Assembly: GCA_003241215.1 (NCBI GenBank)
Contig: QFOL01000017.1
Location: 1 to 30,115, forward strand
Length of the DNA stretch: 30,115 nt
Reading direction: 5' to 3'
Origin: Agrobacterium fabrum
GTDB taxonomy: Bacteria > Pseudomonadota > Alphaproteobacteria > Rhizobiales > Rhizobiaceae
The stretch's first letter is position 1. The number at the start of each line of letters is the position of its first letter. This document shows positions 1-6,690 of this stretch, piece by piece. The position numbers were made by a program, and so were the translations under genes. The notes below the pieces were generated by a model. That model saw nothing but the letters and a program-made list of their open reading frames with translations, did no database searches and had not been told where the DNA came from.

Positions 1-32
1 CATGAAACGCGCCCCTCGCAGCCTTCAACACC

Positions 33-1517
33 ATGTTTTATATAGGAAATATAATGGTCAGGACAGCGAAATCAGCGCCTTACTTGGGAAATGTGGGCTG
101 GTATGTGCCGCCGGATGAGGCCGCGCGGGACGCCGCCATGGCAAGCCGCGAGGCGATGGGCGGTTATCTTTCCGAGCGGTCATGGATGGTGCCGGTCCTC
201 GACAAGACTTTCGAAAGCGTCAACCGGCTGGCGGACTGGGGCTACCCCTTCCCGCGCGACGACAGGGGCGAACAACAGCGCATCTCCGTTCAGGGGCCGG
301 AATATATGCGGCTTTTGCGTCGCCGGGTGAAAAATGCCGGCGTCACCATTCTCGATCATCACCCCGCGACCCGGCTGCTGACAGAGGGCGCACGCGTCGT
401 TGGCGCAACCGGCGTGCGACGGCAGCAGGGCGGGCAGTGGCGCATCGCCGCCGGGGCGGTGGTGCTGGCAACGGGCGGCTGCGCTTTCATGAGCAAGGCG
501 CTCGGCTGCGATGTTCTGACCGGGGATGGCTATTTGATGGGCGCCGAGGCGGGCGCGGAACTCTCCGGCATGGAATTCTCGTCGGCTTATGCGATTTCGC
601 CGGCCTTCGCGTCAGTTACCAAGACAGCGCTCTACCGTTTCGCGCAGTTTTATCGCAGGGACCATAGCCTGATTGAAGGCGCAGGCTCCGCACGGGGACG
701 ATCGGTCATCGCCCGCACCCTGCTTTCGCAGCCCGTCTATGCCCGGCTCGACCTTGCCGGAACCGATGAGGTGAAGGCCATCCTGCGGCGTGCCCAGCCG
801 AATTTCTTCGTGCCATTCGACCGCCGCGGCATTGATCCCTTCACCGAGTTCTTCGAAGTGAAGCTGCGGCTTGAGGGCACAGTGCGCGGCACGGGTGGAT
901 TGCGGCTGACCGGGCTCGACTGCGCAACGACTGTCACCGGCCTTTATGCCGCCGGTGACAACGCCACACGTGAGCCGATATGCGGCGGCTTCACCGGCGG
1001 CGGCAGCCACAATGCGGCCTGGGCGATTGCCACGGGCGCCTTCGCCGGCGCTGCAGCCGCGGCCTTCGCCCGCGAAAAGGCGGGAGTGGCGGAAAGCGCT
1101 CTTCCGCATGCCACAGTCCAGACCGCCGCGCACCGGGAGCCCACCGATCCCGCAGGCGTCATCAAGGCGGTACAGGACGAGGTTTTCCCCCTCGACATCA
1201 ACTATTTCCGCACCCATTCCGGCCTCGCGACGGCACTGGCGCGGCTTGATGATTTGTGGACAGGGGTCGCAACAGCAACAGCTGCCGATGACAGCCAGAT
1301 ATTGCCGTTGCGCCAGGCGCAGGCGATGGTCGCCACCGCGCGCTTCATGTATCGCGCGGCCTTGGCGCGCACGGAAACGCGCGGCATGCACCGGCGCGAC
1401 GATTTTCCGAAGCAGGATGCCGCCCAGCATCACCGGCTCATCCTCAGCGGCCTTGATGCGATCGCCATCCGGCGGGAAACAGTTGATCCCGGCATCTGCA
1501 AGGAGGCGGCGGAATAA
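33..1517 (+). CDS. FAD-dependent oxidoreductase (fumarate/APS reductase flavoprotein-like), 5' end broken or incomplete
   Basis: Flavoprotein of the succinate dehydrogenase/fumarate reductase/adenylylsulfate reductase alpha class. The C-terminal part is intact. AGDNATREPICGGFTGGG followed by SHNAAWAIATG (about residues 309-340) is the FAD/substrate loop typical of this class, and VVLATGGCAF (about 144-153) is the second FAD-contact strand. The expected N-terminal GxGxxG Rossmann motif is absent: recognisable similarity begins near WYVPPDEA (about nt 100). A TGA at 3-5 lies in frame, so the reading frame cannot extend upstream. Either a frameshift sits near the left edge, or the gene has lost about 40-50 codons through rearrangement. 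The stop overlaps the ferredoxin start (TAATG), so the two form a unit in which the ferredoxin probably passes electrons to or from the flavin. The substrate is unknown. The call of a complete, working enzyme is doubtful. Confidence 0.7.
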   Translation: MFYIGNIMVRTAKSAPYLGNVGWYVPPDEAARDAAMASREAMGGYLSERSWMVPVLDKTFESVNRLADWGYPFPRDDRGEQQRISVQGPEYMRLLRRRVKNAGVTILDHHPATRLLTEGARVVGATGVRRQQGGQWRIAAGAVVLATGGCAFMSKALGCDVLTGDGYLMGAEAGAELSGMEFSSAYAISPAFASVTKTALYRFAQFYRRDHSLIEGAGSARGRSVIARTLLSQPVYARLDLAGTDEVKAILRRAQPNFFVPFDRRGIDPFTEFFEVKLRLEGTVRGTGGLRLTGLDCATTVTGLYAAGDNATREPICGGFTGGGSHNAAWAIATGAFAGAAAAAFAREKAGVAESALPHATVQTAAHREPTDPAGVIKAVQDEVFPLDINYFRTHSGLATALARLDDLWTGVATATAADDSQILPLRQAQAMVATARFMYRAALARTETRGMHRRDDFPKQDAAQHHRLILSGLDAIAIRRETVDPGICKEAAE

Positions 1518-1837
1518 TGATCGAGGTTCTGGATAAAGATGCCTGCACGGACTGCAATCTCTGCGTTCAGGTCTGCCCGACCAATGTCTTCGAAGCGATG
1601 CCGGAAGGCCCGCCCGTCATCCTGCGGCAGGATTCATGCCAGACATGTTTCATGTGCGAGGCCTATTGCCCGGTGGATGCTCTTTACGTCGATCCGGATG
1701 CCGAGGCCGTGCACGGCCTGACAGTGGACAGCGTGCGGGCAGGTAACCTCTTCGGCAGTTACAGGAAGGCCATAGGCTGGCACAAGGACACGCGTCAACG
1801 CCGTCACATCGACGATCATTTCCGCCTTCCGCAATAA
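1517..1837 (+). CDS. 4Fe-4S dicluster ferredoxin, partner of the upstream flavoprotein
   Basis: Small (106 aa) cytoplasmic iron-sulfur protein with two classic cluster motifs: CTDCNLCVQVCP (residues 10-21) and CQTCFMCEAYCP (residues 42-53). Each supplies the CxxCxxC...CP pattern that holds a [4Fe-4S] cluster. About 50 residues follow the second cluster, ending in a basic tail (YRKAIGWHKDTRQRRHIDDHF), which could contact the flavoprotein. The start ATG overlaps the stop of the flavoprotein, indicating translational coupling and a two-subunit oxidoreductase analogous to the AprAB layout. The redox substrate cannot be read from sequence. A GC-rich hairpin follows the stop codon. Confidence 0.88.
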   Translation: MIEVLDKDACTDCNLCVQVCPTNVFEAMPEGPPVILRQDSCQTCFMCEAYCPVDALYVDPDAEAVHGLTVDSVRAGNLFGSYRKAIGWHKDTRQRRHIDDHFRLPQ

Positions 1838-2134
1838 TTCCGGGCGCGTCGGCGCGCGCTCAGGACGGGCAGCGGTCTTTGCTTCTGCGAGCCGGATGGA
1901 AGCGACTTTACCCCATGATATCTGGCGACGGCGGGCGATCTCCGGGTTTTTGCCTATCTCTTCGCGAAAAGAGATAGAGCGCCATAACCTTCACGCCCGG
2001 CGACGCCTGTTCCCCGACAGGCGCAGCAGCCTCCGCCCAAAAAATGCGCTTGGAAGCCCACCGGCAAGAACACAAATTAGGCATGCTCTGTCGCCCATCG
2101 CCAGAATTGCGCGTCAGAGCACCCATATTCAATC
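1838..2134. other. Intergenic region upstream of the guanidine operon promoter
   Basis: No convincing gene. It holds several perfect inverted repeats: CTATCTCTT/AAGAGATAG (1954-1962 and 1969-1977, 6-nt loop), CGCCTGT/ACAGGCG (2004-2010 and 2017-2023, 6-nt loop) and TGCTCTG/CAGAGCA (2084-2090 and 2115-2121). The last pair lies 40-77 bp upstream of the predicted sigma-54 start site at 2161, a place where an enhancer-binding activator could bind, though it does not match the NtrC or NifA consensus. Open frames crossing here show no family features. Confidence 0.5.
1844..1857 (+). other. GC-rich hairpin just after the ferredoxin gene
   Basis: GCGCG, loop TCGG, CGCGC forms a perfect 5-bp stem 6 nt after the ferredoxin stop codon. 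There is no run of T after it, so it is at most a weak terminator or an mRNA 3'-end stabiliser. Confidence 0.35.
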
Positions 2135-2150
2135 TGGCACGCGGTTTGCT
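2135..2150 (+). promoter_or_regulatory. Sigma-54 (RpoN) -24/-12 promoter of the guanidine operon
   Basis: TGGCACG-N4-TTGCT matches the RpoN consensus at essentially every position: GG at 2136-2137 (-25/-24) and GC at 2148-2149 (-13/-12), with the correct spacing. The predicted start is about 2161, only 4 nt before the 5' strand of riboswitch helix P1, so promoter and aptamer positions support each other. Sigma-54 promoters need an enhancer-binding ATPase; NtrC is the natural candidate for a nitrogen-scavenging operon, but no canonical NtrC site was found. Confidence 0.82.
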
Positions 2151-2164
2151 TCGTTTATTTTGAG

Positions 2165-2282
2165 TTGGCCGCTAGGGTTCCGGTGCAGGTTTGCATGGCT
2201 GGTCCGAGAGCAGCCACTGTGCGAGGAGAAATCTCGCACGGATGCACGGCGGGACAAAAGCCCGGGAGACCTCGTTAGCCAA
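2165..2282 (+). promoter_or_regulatory. Guanidine-I riboswitch (ykkC class)
   Basis: All conserved ykkC blocks are present in order: CTAGGGTTCCG (2172-2182), CTGGTCCGAGAG (2199-2210), ACGGCGGGAC (2246-2255) and GCCCGGGAGA (2260-2269). Between them a variable arm, GTGCGAG/CTCGCAC, forms a perfect 7-bp helix (2219-2225 with 2233-2239). P3 is CGGG/CCCG (2250-2253 with 2261-2264). P1 can form from TTGGC (2165-2169) and GCCAA (2278-2282). This class binds guanidinium and generally turns expression on. The 3' strand of P1 shares 2281-2282 with the foot of the downstream terminator, so ligand-stabilised P1 would hinder the terminator. It governs the importer and guanidine-degrading genes that follow. 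Confidence 0.95.
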
Positions 2283-2318
2283 GGGATTGGCGGCGTTGGT
2301 CTATGCCGATCCCTTTTT
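2281..2318 (+). terminator. Intrinsic terminator, expression platform of the guanidine riboswitch
   Basis: The strand starting AAGGGATTGGCG (2281-2292) pairs with the strand ending ATCCCTT (2304-2315) in a 12-bp stem with two G-U pairs. The loop is 11 nt, and T residues run through 2314-2318. It lies immediately 3' of the aptamer and before the ribosome binding site of the importer gene, as expected for transcription-terminating control. Confidence 0.8.
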
Positions 2319-2344
2319 GAAGACAAAGCAAAAGGGGAATACCA

Positions 2345-3418
2345 ATGCAGACTTTCAGAACAATCATTTCCGTTTCGGTGCTGGGGGGCCTTCTTGCGCT
2401 CCCGCTCGTTTCGGCAGCGGATGCCGCGCCCAAGAAGGATTTCAAGGTCGCCTGGTCGATCTATGTGGGCTGGATGCCCTGGGGCTATGCCGCCGACCAT
2501 GGCATCGTCAAGAAATGGGCCGATAAATACGGCATCAACATCGAGGTCACGCAGTTCAACGATTATGTGGAATCGATGAACCAGTATACGGCGGGCGCCT
2601 ATGATGCCGTGACGCTGACCAACATGGACGGCCTTTCCATTCCGGCAGCTGGCGGCGTCGATACAACCGCCGTCATCGTCGGTGACTTCTCCAATGGAAA
2701 CGATGCCGTCATCCTCAAGGACAAAAAAGACCTTGCCGAGATCAAGGGCCAGGACATCAATCTCGTGGAGTTCTCCGTGTCGCATTATCTGCTTGCACGG
2801 GCGCTCGAAACCATCGGCTCATCCGAACGCGATGTGAAAGTTGTCAACACCTCCGACGCGGACATGGTCGCCGCCTACCAGACACCGGAGGTTTCCGCTG
2901 TCGTGACGTGGAACCCGCTGGTGTCGACCATTCTCCAGAATTCCTCGGCCAACAAGGTTTTCGACAGTTCCAGGGTCCCCGGCGAGATCATCGATCTGAT
3001 GGTCGCCCATACCGATGTGCTGAAGGATAATCCCGATTTCGGCAAGGCGCTTGCGGGCATCTGGTACGACACGATGAAGGTGATGACCGCCGAGAGTGCG
3101 GAAGGCAAGGCGGCGCGCGAAGCGATGGGCAAGGCATCCGGCACGGATCTTGCCGGTTTCGAGGCTCAGATGGCGGCCACCAAGCTGTTCGACAAGCCGG
3201 CCGACGCCGTCACCTTCACGGCTTCGCCGGACCTGCCGAAGACCATGGACCGGGTGCGGCACTTCCTGTTCGACAAGGGCCTGCTTGGCAACGGCGCTTC
3301 ATCGGCGGACGCAATCGGCATCGCCTTTCCGGATGGCTCCGTCCGCGGTGACGCGTCCAACGTGAAGTTCCGCTTCACGACGGACTACATGGCCGACGCG
3401 GCCAAGGGAATGCTCTGA
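2345..3418 (+). CDS. ABC transporter periplasmic substrate-binding protein (guanidine/urea-carboxylase region, NitT/TauT type)
   Basis: Periplasmic receptor of 357 aa. Residues 1-28 form a Sec signal peptide (MQTFRT, hydrophobic core, then a site near ADA-APKKD). The mature part has the NitT/TauT-like two-lobed fold: WMPWGYAADHGIVKKWADKYG near residue 43, a glycine-rich acidic loop around AYDAVTLTNMDG, and VEFSVSHYLLARALE in the second lobe. It belongs to the group repeatedly found beside urea/guanidine carboxylase genes. The start is set by GGGG at 2334-2337, 7 nt upstream. As first gene behind the guanidine riboswitch, it most likely binds guanidine or a guanidinium compound. The ligand is inferred from context, not demonstrated. 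A hairpin after its stop may protect its mRNA, raising receptor levels relative to the membrane parts. Confidence 0.88.
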   Translation: MQTFRTIISVSVLGGLLALPLVSAADAAPKKDFKVAWSIYVGWMPWGYAADHGIVKKWADKYGINIEVTQFNDYVESMNQYTAGAYDAVTLTNMDGLSIPAAGGVDTTAVIVGDFSNGNDAVILKDKKDLAEIKGQDINLVEFSVSHYLLARALETIGSSERDVKVVNTSDADMVAAYQTPEVSAVVTWNPLVSTILQNSSANKVFDSSRVPGEIIDLMVAHTDVLKDNPDFGKALAGIWYDTMKVMTAESAEGKAAREAMGKASGTDLAGFEAQMAATKLFDKPADAVTFTASPDLPKTMDRVRHFLFDKGLLGNGASSADAIGIAFPDGSVRGDASNVKFRFTTDYMADAAKGML

Positions 3419-3431
3419 GGACCCAGCCGCA

Positions 3432-3447
3432 CCGCGCCCCGGCGCGG
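3432..3447 (+). other. Intercistronic GC hairpin between receptor and permease genes
   Basis: CCGCGC/GCGCGG (3432-3437 with 3442-3447) with a 4-nt loop and no following T run. Such structures after a binding-protein gene usually slow 3' decay or partly terminate, giving more receptor than permease. That role is inferred here. Confidence 0.45.
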
Positions 3448-3478
3448 CCTTCCACCCTGCCATCACCCGGAGTTTCCC

Positions 3479-4297
3479 ATGCGCTGGATCAATTTGCGTC
3501 CTTCGAACGGCGCCCGCCTTGGACTTGCCGTCCTGCCCTTTGCAGCCGTGCTGATCGCTTACATGGTCGGCTCGGCCGCGCGGCTTGCCGAAAACGCCAA
3601 TGACAAGCTTCTGCCGGGCTTTGCCGGCCTTGCCGACGCCATCAACCGGCTGGCGGTCATTCCCGATTCTCGAACAGGTGATATTCTTTTATGGACGGAT
3701 ACGGCCGCAAGCCTCGTCCGCCTGTTTTCGGGACTGGGCATAGCAACGGCGATAGCATTGGCCGTCGGCATGCTGATCGGCATGCTGCCTTATGCCCGCT
3801 CGCTGCTTTCGCCCTTCGTCGGCGCCATTTCCATGGTGCCGCCGCTGGCGCTTTTGCCCATCCTTTTCATCCTGCTCGGCCTTGGCGAAATTTCCAAGAT
3901 CGCACTCATCGTCATCGGTGTGGCGCCCGTGATGATCCGCGATCTGGCGCTCAGGGCCGTCGAACTGCCGCGCGAGCAGATCATCAAGGCCGAGACGCTC
4001 GGGGCAAACTCATGGCAGATCGCGCTGCGTGTGGTGCTGCCGCAGGTCCTGCCGCGGCTCATCACCTGTCTGCGTCTCCAGCTCGGACCGGCCTGGCTTT
4101 TCCTGATCGCGGCGGAAGCGATTTCGTCCGATGCGGGGCTCGGTTATCGCATCTTCCTCGTTCGCCGCTATCTCGCGATGGATGTGATTTTTCCCTATGT
4201 CATCTGGATCACGCTTATCGCCGTGCTGACCGACTGGCTGCTGGACCGGCTGCGCCTTGCCGTCTTTCCGTGGTCGGCAACGGAGAACAAGGCATGA
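3479..4297 (+). CDS. ABC transporter permease (BPD_transp_1, NitT/TauT type)
   Basis: Inner-membrane permease of 272 aa with about six hydrophobic segments. The first is near residues 12-32 (LGLAVLPFAAVLIAYMVG), and others lie around 85-100, 110-140, 140-155, 200-215 and 235-255. The cytoplasmic EAA loop that docks on the ATPase is visible as EQIIKAETLGANSWQIALRVVLPQVLP (about residues 165-190). The length is normal for the family. Its stop overlaps the ATPase start (ATGA), so the two are translationally coupled. It probably forms the homodimeric channel for guanidine uptake with the preceding receptor. Confidence 0.9.
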   Translation: MRWINLRPSNGARLGLAVLPFAAVLIAYMVGSAARLAENANDKLLPGFAGLADAINRLAVIPDSRTGDILLWTDTAASLVRLFSGLGIATAIALAVGMLIGMLPYARSLLSPFVGAISMVPPLALLPILFILLGLGEISKIALIVIGVAPVMIRDLALRAVELPREQIIKAETLGANSWQIALRVVLPQVLPRLITCLRLQLGPAWLFLIAAEAISSDAGLGYRIFLVRRYLAMDVIFPYVIWITLIAVLTDWLLDRLRLAVFPWSATENKA

Positions 4298-5040
4298 GCA
4301 CGCTCACCATCGACAATGTCTGGAAGGAATATGGCGACCAGATCGTGCTCGAGAATGTTTCGCTCGAGATCGAATCCCGCGCATTTGTCGCGCTTGTCGG
4401 TCCGTCCGGCTGCGGCAAGACAACCTTCTTGCGCATGATCCTCGGCCAGGAGCGGCCGAGCCGCGGCACGATCCTTCTCGACGGCAAACCGCTGCCCGAC
4501 GAACCGGGACCGGACCGCGGCGTCGTGTTTCAGAAATATTCGGTGTTTCCGCACCTGACCGTGCTCGGTAACGTCCTGATCGGTAAGGAACTAGCCGCGT
4601 CAACCGTCAGCGGCAGGCTGTTCGGCGTCGCCCGCCGGACCGCGATAGACGAGGCCCGCAGCATGATCGCCGATGTCGGCCTTTCAGGGTCGGAAGACAA
4701 ATATCCTGCCCAGCTTTCCGGCGGCATGCAGCAGCGCCTCGCGCTTGCCCAGACGCTGCTGATGCGGCCGAAAATCCTGCTGCTCGACGAACCCTTCGGC
4801 GCACTTGATCCGGGCATTCGCGCCGAAATCCACCAGCTGATGAAACGGCTGTGGAACGAAGCGCAGATGACAGTGGTGATGGTGACGCACGACATGCGCG
4901 AGGCCTTCACGCTTGCCACCCGCGTCATCGCTTTCGAGCGCCCACGCGACCGCCCGGAGGAAAAACTGCGCTATGGCGCAACGGTCACCCGCGACATTTC
5001 GATCTGGCCGCCGCGCCGGGCCGGCGGCGTCGCCGCCTGA
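4294..5040 (+). CDS. ABC transporter ATP-binding protein (NitT/TauT type)
   Basis: Cytoplasmic ATPase of 248 aa with complete nucleotide-binding motifs in order: Walker A GPSGCGKTT (about residues 37-45), Q-loop VVFQKYSVFPHLTV, signature LSGGMQQRLALAQTLL, Walker B ILLLDEPFGALD and the switch histidine in MVTHDMREAF. The ATG at 4294 overlaps the permease stop, which rules out the longer upstream open frame. The C-terminus (residues about 215-248) is an arginine/proline-rich tail. It energises the importer encoded by the two preceding genes. Confidence 0.92.
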   Translation: MSTLTIDNVWKEYGDQIVLENVSLEIESRAFVALVGPSGCGKTTFLRMILGQERPSRGTILLDGKPLPDEPGPDRGVVFQKYSVFPHLTVLGNVLIGKELAASTVSGRLFGVARRTAIDEARSMIADVGLSGSEDKYPAQLSGGMQQRLALAQTLLMRPKILLLDEPFGALDPGIRAEIHQLMKRLWNEAQMTVVMVTHDMREAFTLATRVIAFERPRDRPEEKLRYGATVTRDISIWPPRRAGGVAA

Positions 5041-5049
5041 AACGATATG

Positions 5050-5070
5050 CATCAGGGCCAAGCCCTGATG
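5050..5070 (+). other. Perfect hairpin in the transporter-deiminase gap
   Basis: CATCAGGGC (5050-5058) pairs with GCCCTGATG (5062-5070) around a 3-nt loop, 9 nt after the ATPase stop. It has no T tract, so mRNA processing, decay control or partial attenuation between the uptake and catabolic halves of the operon is more likely than full termination. Confidence 0.55.
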
Positions 5071-5136
5071 TCGACTGCGCAGTTGCGGATAGAGGGGCGG
5101 CTCAACACCCCTGCCGGAATTGCTTCCGACGGCCCG

Positions 5137-5179
5137 CCGGGACGACCCGGCAAACAAGGGCAGACACCGGGACGACCCG
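5137..5179 (+). repeat. Pair of 13-nt direct repeats, each a mini-hairpin
   Basis: CCGGGACGACCCG occurs at 5137-5149 and again at 5167-5179 with a 30-nt period. The first copy lies in a perfect 6-bp stem, GCCGGG/CCCGGC, with loop ACGA; the second has a 4-5 bp version. The pair ends about 25 nt before the next gene's start. Function is unknown; a regulatory RNA element or a protein-binding leader are options. Confidence 0.5.
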
Positions 5180-5203
5180 AACTCAACTGCCATGGAGCAC
5201 CTT

Positions 5204-6019
5204 ATGCACCAAAGACGTTCGCCCGAAGAAATCGCCGCCAACCGCGCCCGTTATGAAGATCATCAGAAAAAGGGGCTGGAATTTGCGCCCAAGGCGCTGC
5301 CCGGCTTCAGCCTCCTGCCCGAACCCGCGCTCGACGAAACGAAAATCCTCCACCGCGAAATCATTCCCGGCGGCTGGTACTGGACGACCAGGCTGCGCCG
5401 GGAAGAGGTGCTGCGCATCAGCCTGAGCCACGGCTTCTCTTCGATTGCGCTCATCGCCTGGAATGCCGCCGACACCTCGGAACGCATCAATCTGCCCGAC
5501 ACGATCAAGGTGCAGTGGACGACGGGGCTTTCCAAAGGCCGCGTCATCTTTTCCGACATGGGGCGTGTGATGTTTTCGATTACCGAGGACAGTTCCGGCG
5601 CGCATGATTGCCTTGTCGGCGGCTCGAACGCGCAGAGCAACGCCCGTTATGAGGGCGCACATCTGCGTGACACGCGCGATAATTTCATCAAGCTGGCGAT
5701 GAAGCTCGGCCTCGACCGCCGTGACATTCCCGCCGCGCTGACGCTTTTCGCACCCGTGCGTGTTGATGCCGAAGGCCGGTTTTTCTGGAACCCGGCCCTG
5801 CTCAACGGCGGGGACTATGTGGAACTGCGTGCGGAAATGGACATGCTGGTCGGTTTTTCCAATTGCCCGCATCCGCTCGATCCCAACCCGGCCTATGCGC
5901 CGAACCCGGTGACGGTCACCCGCCTTGCGGCCGCTCCGGTTGCCGCCGACGACCTGTGCCGGACGGCCACCGCCGAGGCCGTGCGCGGTTTCGAGAACAA
6001 CGCGCTTTCCAACCTTTGA
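5204..6019 (+). CDS. Carboxyguanidine deiminase subunit (urea carboxylase-associated protein 2 type)
   Basis: 271 aa, DUF1989 family. Motifs include EIIPGGWYWTTRLRREEVLRI, ITEDSSGAHDCLVGGSNAQSN, RDTRDNFIKLAMKLGLDRRDIPAALTLFAPV, and the C-terminal EMDMLVGFSNCPHPLDPNP. This family was long annotated as a urea carboxylase accessory protein. It is now known, with its paralogue, to form the deiminase that converts carboxyguanidine to allophanate and ammonia. The start at 5204 is chosen because GGAG at 5194-5197 sits 6 nt upstream; earlier in-frame ATGs (5120, 5192) lack this. It is followed 16 nt later by its paralogue, consistent with a heteromeric enzyme. Which subunit letter (CgdA or CgdB) applies cannot be settled here. 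Confidence 0.9.
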   Translation: MHQRRSPEEIAANRARYEDHQKKGLEFAPKALPGFSLLPEPALDETKILHREIIPGGWYWTTRLRREEVLRISLSHGFSSIALIAWNAADTSERINLPDTIKVQWTTGLSKGRVIFSDMGRVMFSITEDSSGAHDCLVGGSNAQSNARYEGAHLRDTRDNFIKLAMKLGLDRRDIPAALTLFAPVRVDAEGRFFWNPALLNGGDYVELRAEMDMLVGFSNCPHPLDPNPAYAPNPVTVTRLAAAPVAADDLCRTATAEAVRGFENNALSNL

Positions 6020-6035
6020 ACCGGGAAAAACGAAC

Positions 6036-6686
6036 ATGACCGATTTCATTGAAACCGTTTCGTCGCGCACATGTGAAAATGCGGCGCAAAACCACTACGT
6101 CCCGGCGGAAAAACCCTTCTCCACCTTCATCCGCAAGGGCGCCACGGTTCGCATCGAAGACACTTACGGCCAGCAGGCCATCGATACGCTGTTTTACAAC
6201 GCTCGAGACTTTTCCGAACGCTACTCCAGTCAGGATACGGTGTGGGCGCAGGGCGCGGCCTATATTTCGACCGGCACGAAAATCATGTCGAGCGAGGGTC
6301 GTGTGATGTTGACCGTGACCGCCGACAGCTGCGGCCGTCACGACACTTCCGCCGGCGCCTGCTCCTGCGAAAGCAACACGGTGCGTTTCGGCCACGGAAC
6401 GAAATATCTTCATGCCTGCCGGGACAATTTCGTCGCCGAGGTCGCCAGATACGGCATGGGCAAACGCGATGTCGTTTCCAATATCAACCTCTTCATGAAT
6501 GTGCCCATCTCGCCCAATGGCGGCATGACCATCGTGGACGGCATTTCCTCGCCCGGCGACTACGTCGAACTGGTGGCCGAGATGGATGTGCTGCTGGTCA
6601 TCTCCAACTGCCCGCAGATCAACAATCCCTGCAATGGTTTCGATCCGACGCCGATCAGGGTGCTCGTTTGGAACGGGGAGGAGTGA
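6036..6686 (+). CDS. Carboxyguanidine deiminase subunit (urea carboxylase-associated protein 1 type)
   Basis: 216 aa DUF1989 protein, paralogous to the gene before it. The shared core is easy to align: IEDTYGQQAIDTLFYNA, TADSCGRHDTSAGACSCESNTVRF, HACRDNFVAEVARYGMGKRD, INLFMNVPISPNGG and EMDVLLVISNCPQINNPCN. It is richer in cysteine and histidine than its partner (CGRHD, CSCES, HACRDN, NCP, NPCN), so it is the better candidate for carrying the metal or nucleophilic site. It acts with the partner in converting carboxyguanidine to allophanate. The start ATG at 6036 follows AACCGGGAAAAACGAAC; the longer frame upstream overlaps the previous gene and lacks family similarity. Confidence 0.9.
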   Translation: MTDFIETVSSRTCENAAQNHYVPAEKPFSTFIRKGATVRIEDTYGQQAIDTLFYNARDFSERYSSQDTVWAQGAAYISTGTKIMSSEGRVMLTVTADSCGRHDTSAGACSCESNTVRFGHGTKYLHACRDNFVAEVARYGMGKRDVVSNINLFMNVPISPNGGMTIVDGISSPGDYVELVAEMDVLLVISNCPQINNPCNGFDPTPIRVLVWNGEE

Positions 6687-6690
6687 GCCG

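Noticed and set aside
612..1433. Long antisense open frame opposite the flavoprotein
   Set aside because: A GC-rich shadow frame; the sense strand carries clear flavoprotein motifs. The same applies to long antisense frames opposite the carboxylase and the minus-strand catabolic genes.
1954..1977. 9-bp hairpin as an intrinsic terminator for the ferredoxin unit
   Set aside because: There is no T run after the stem on the plus strand, and the structure is 117 nt beyond the stop; kept only as a note in the intergenic entry.
3691..4293. Upstream extension of the ATPase gene into the permease gene
   Set aside because: The extension overlaps the permease in another frame and shows no similarity to ATPases; the ATGA overlap at 4294 gives the natural start.
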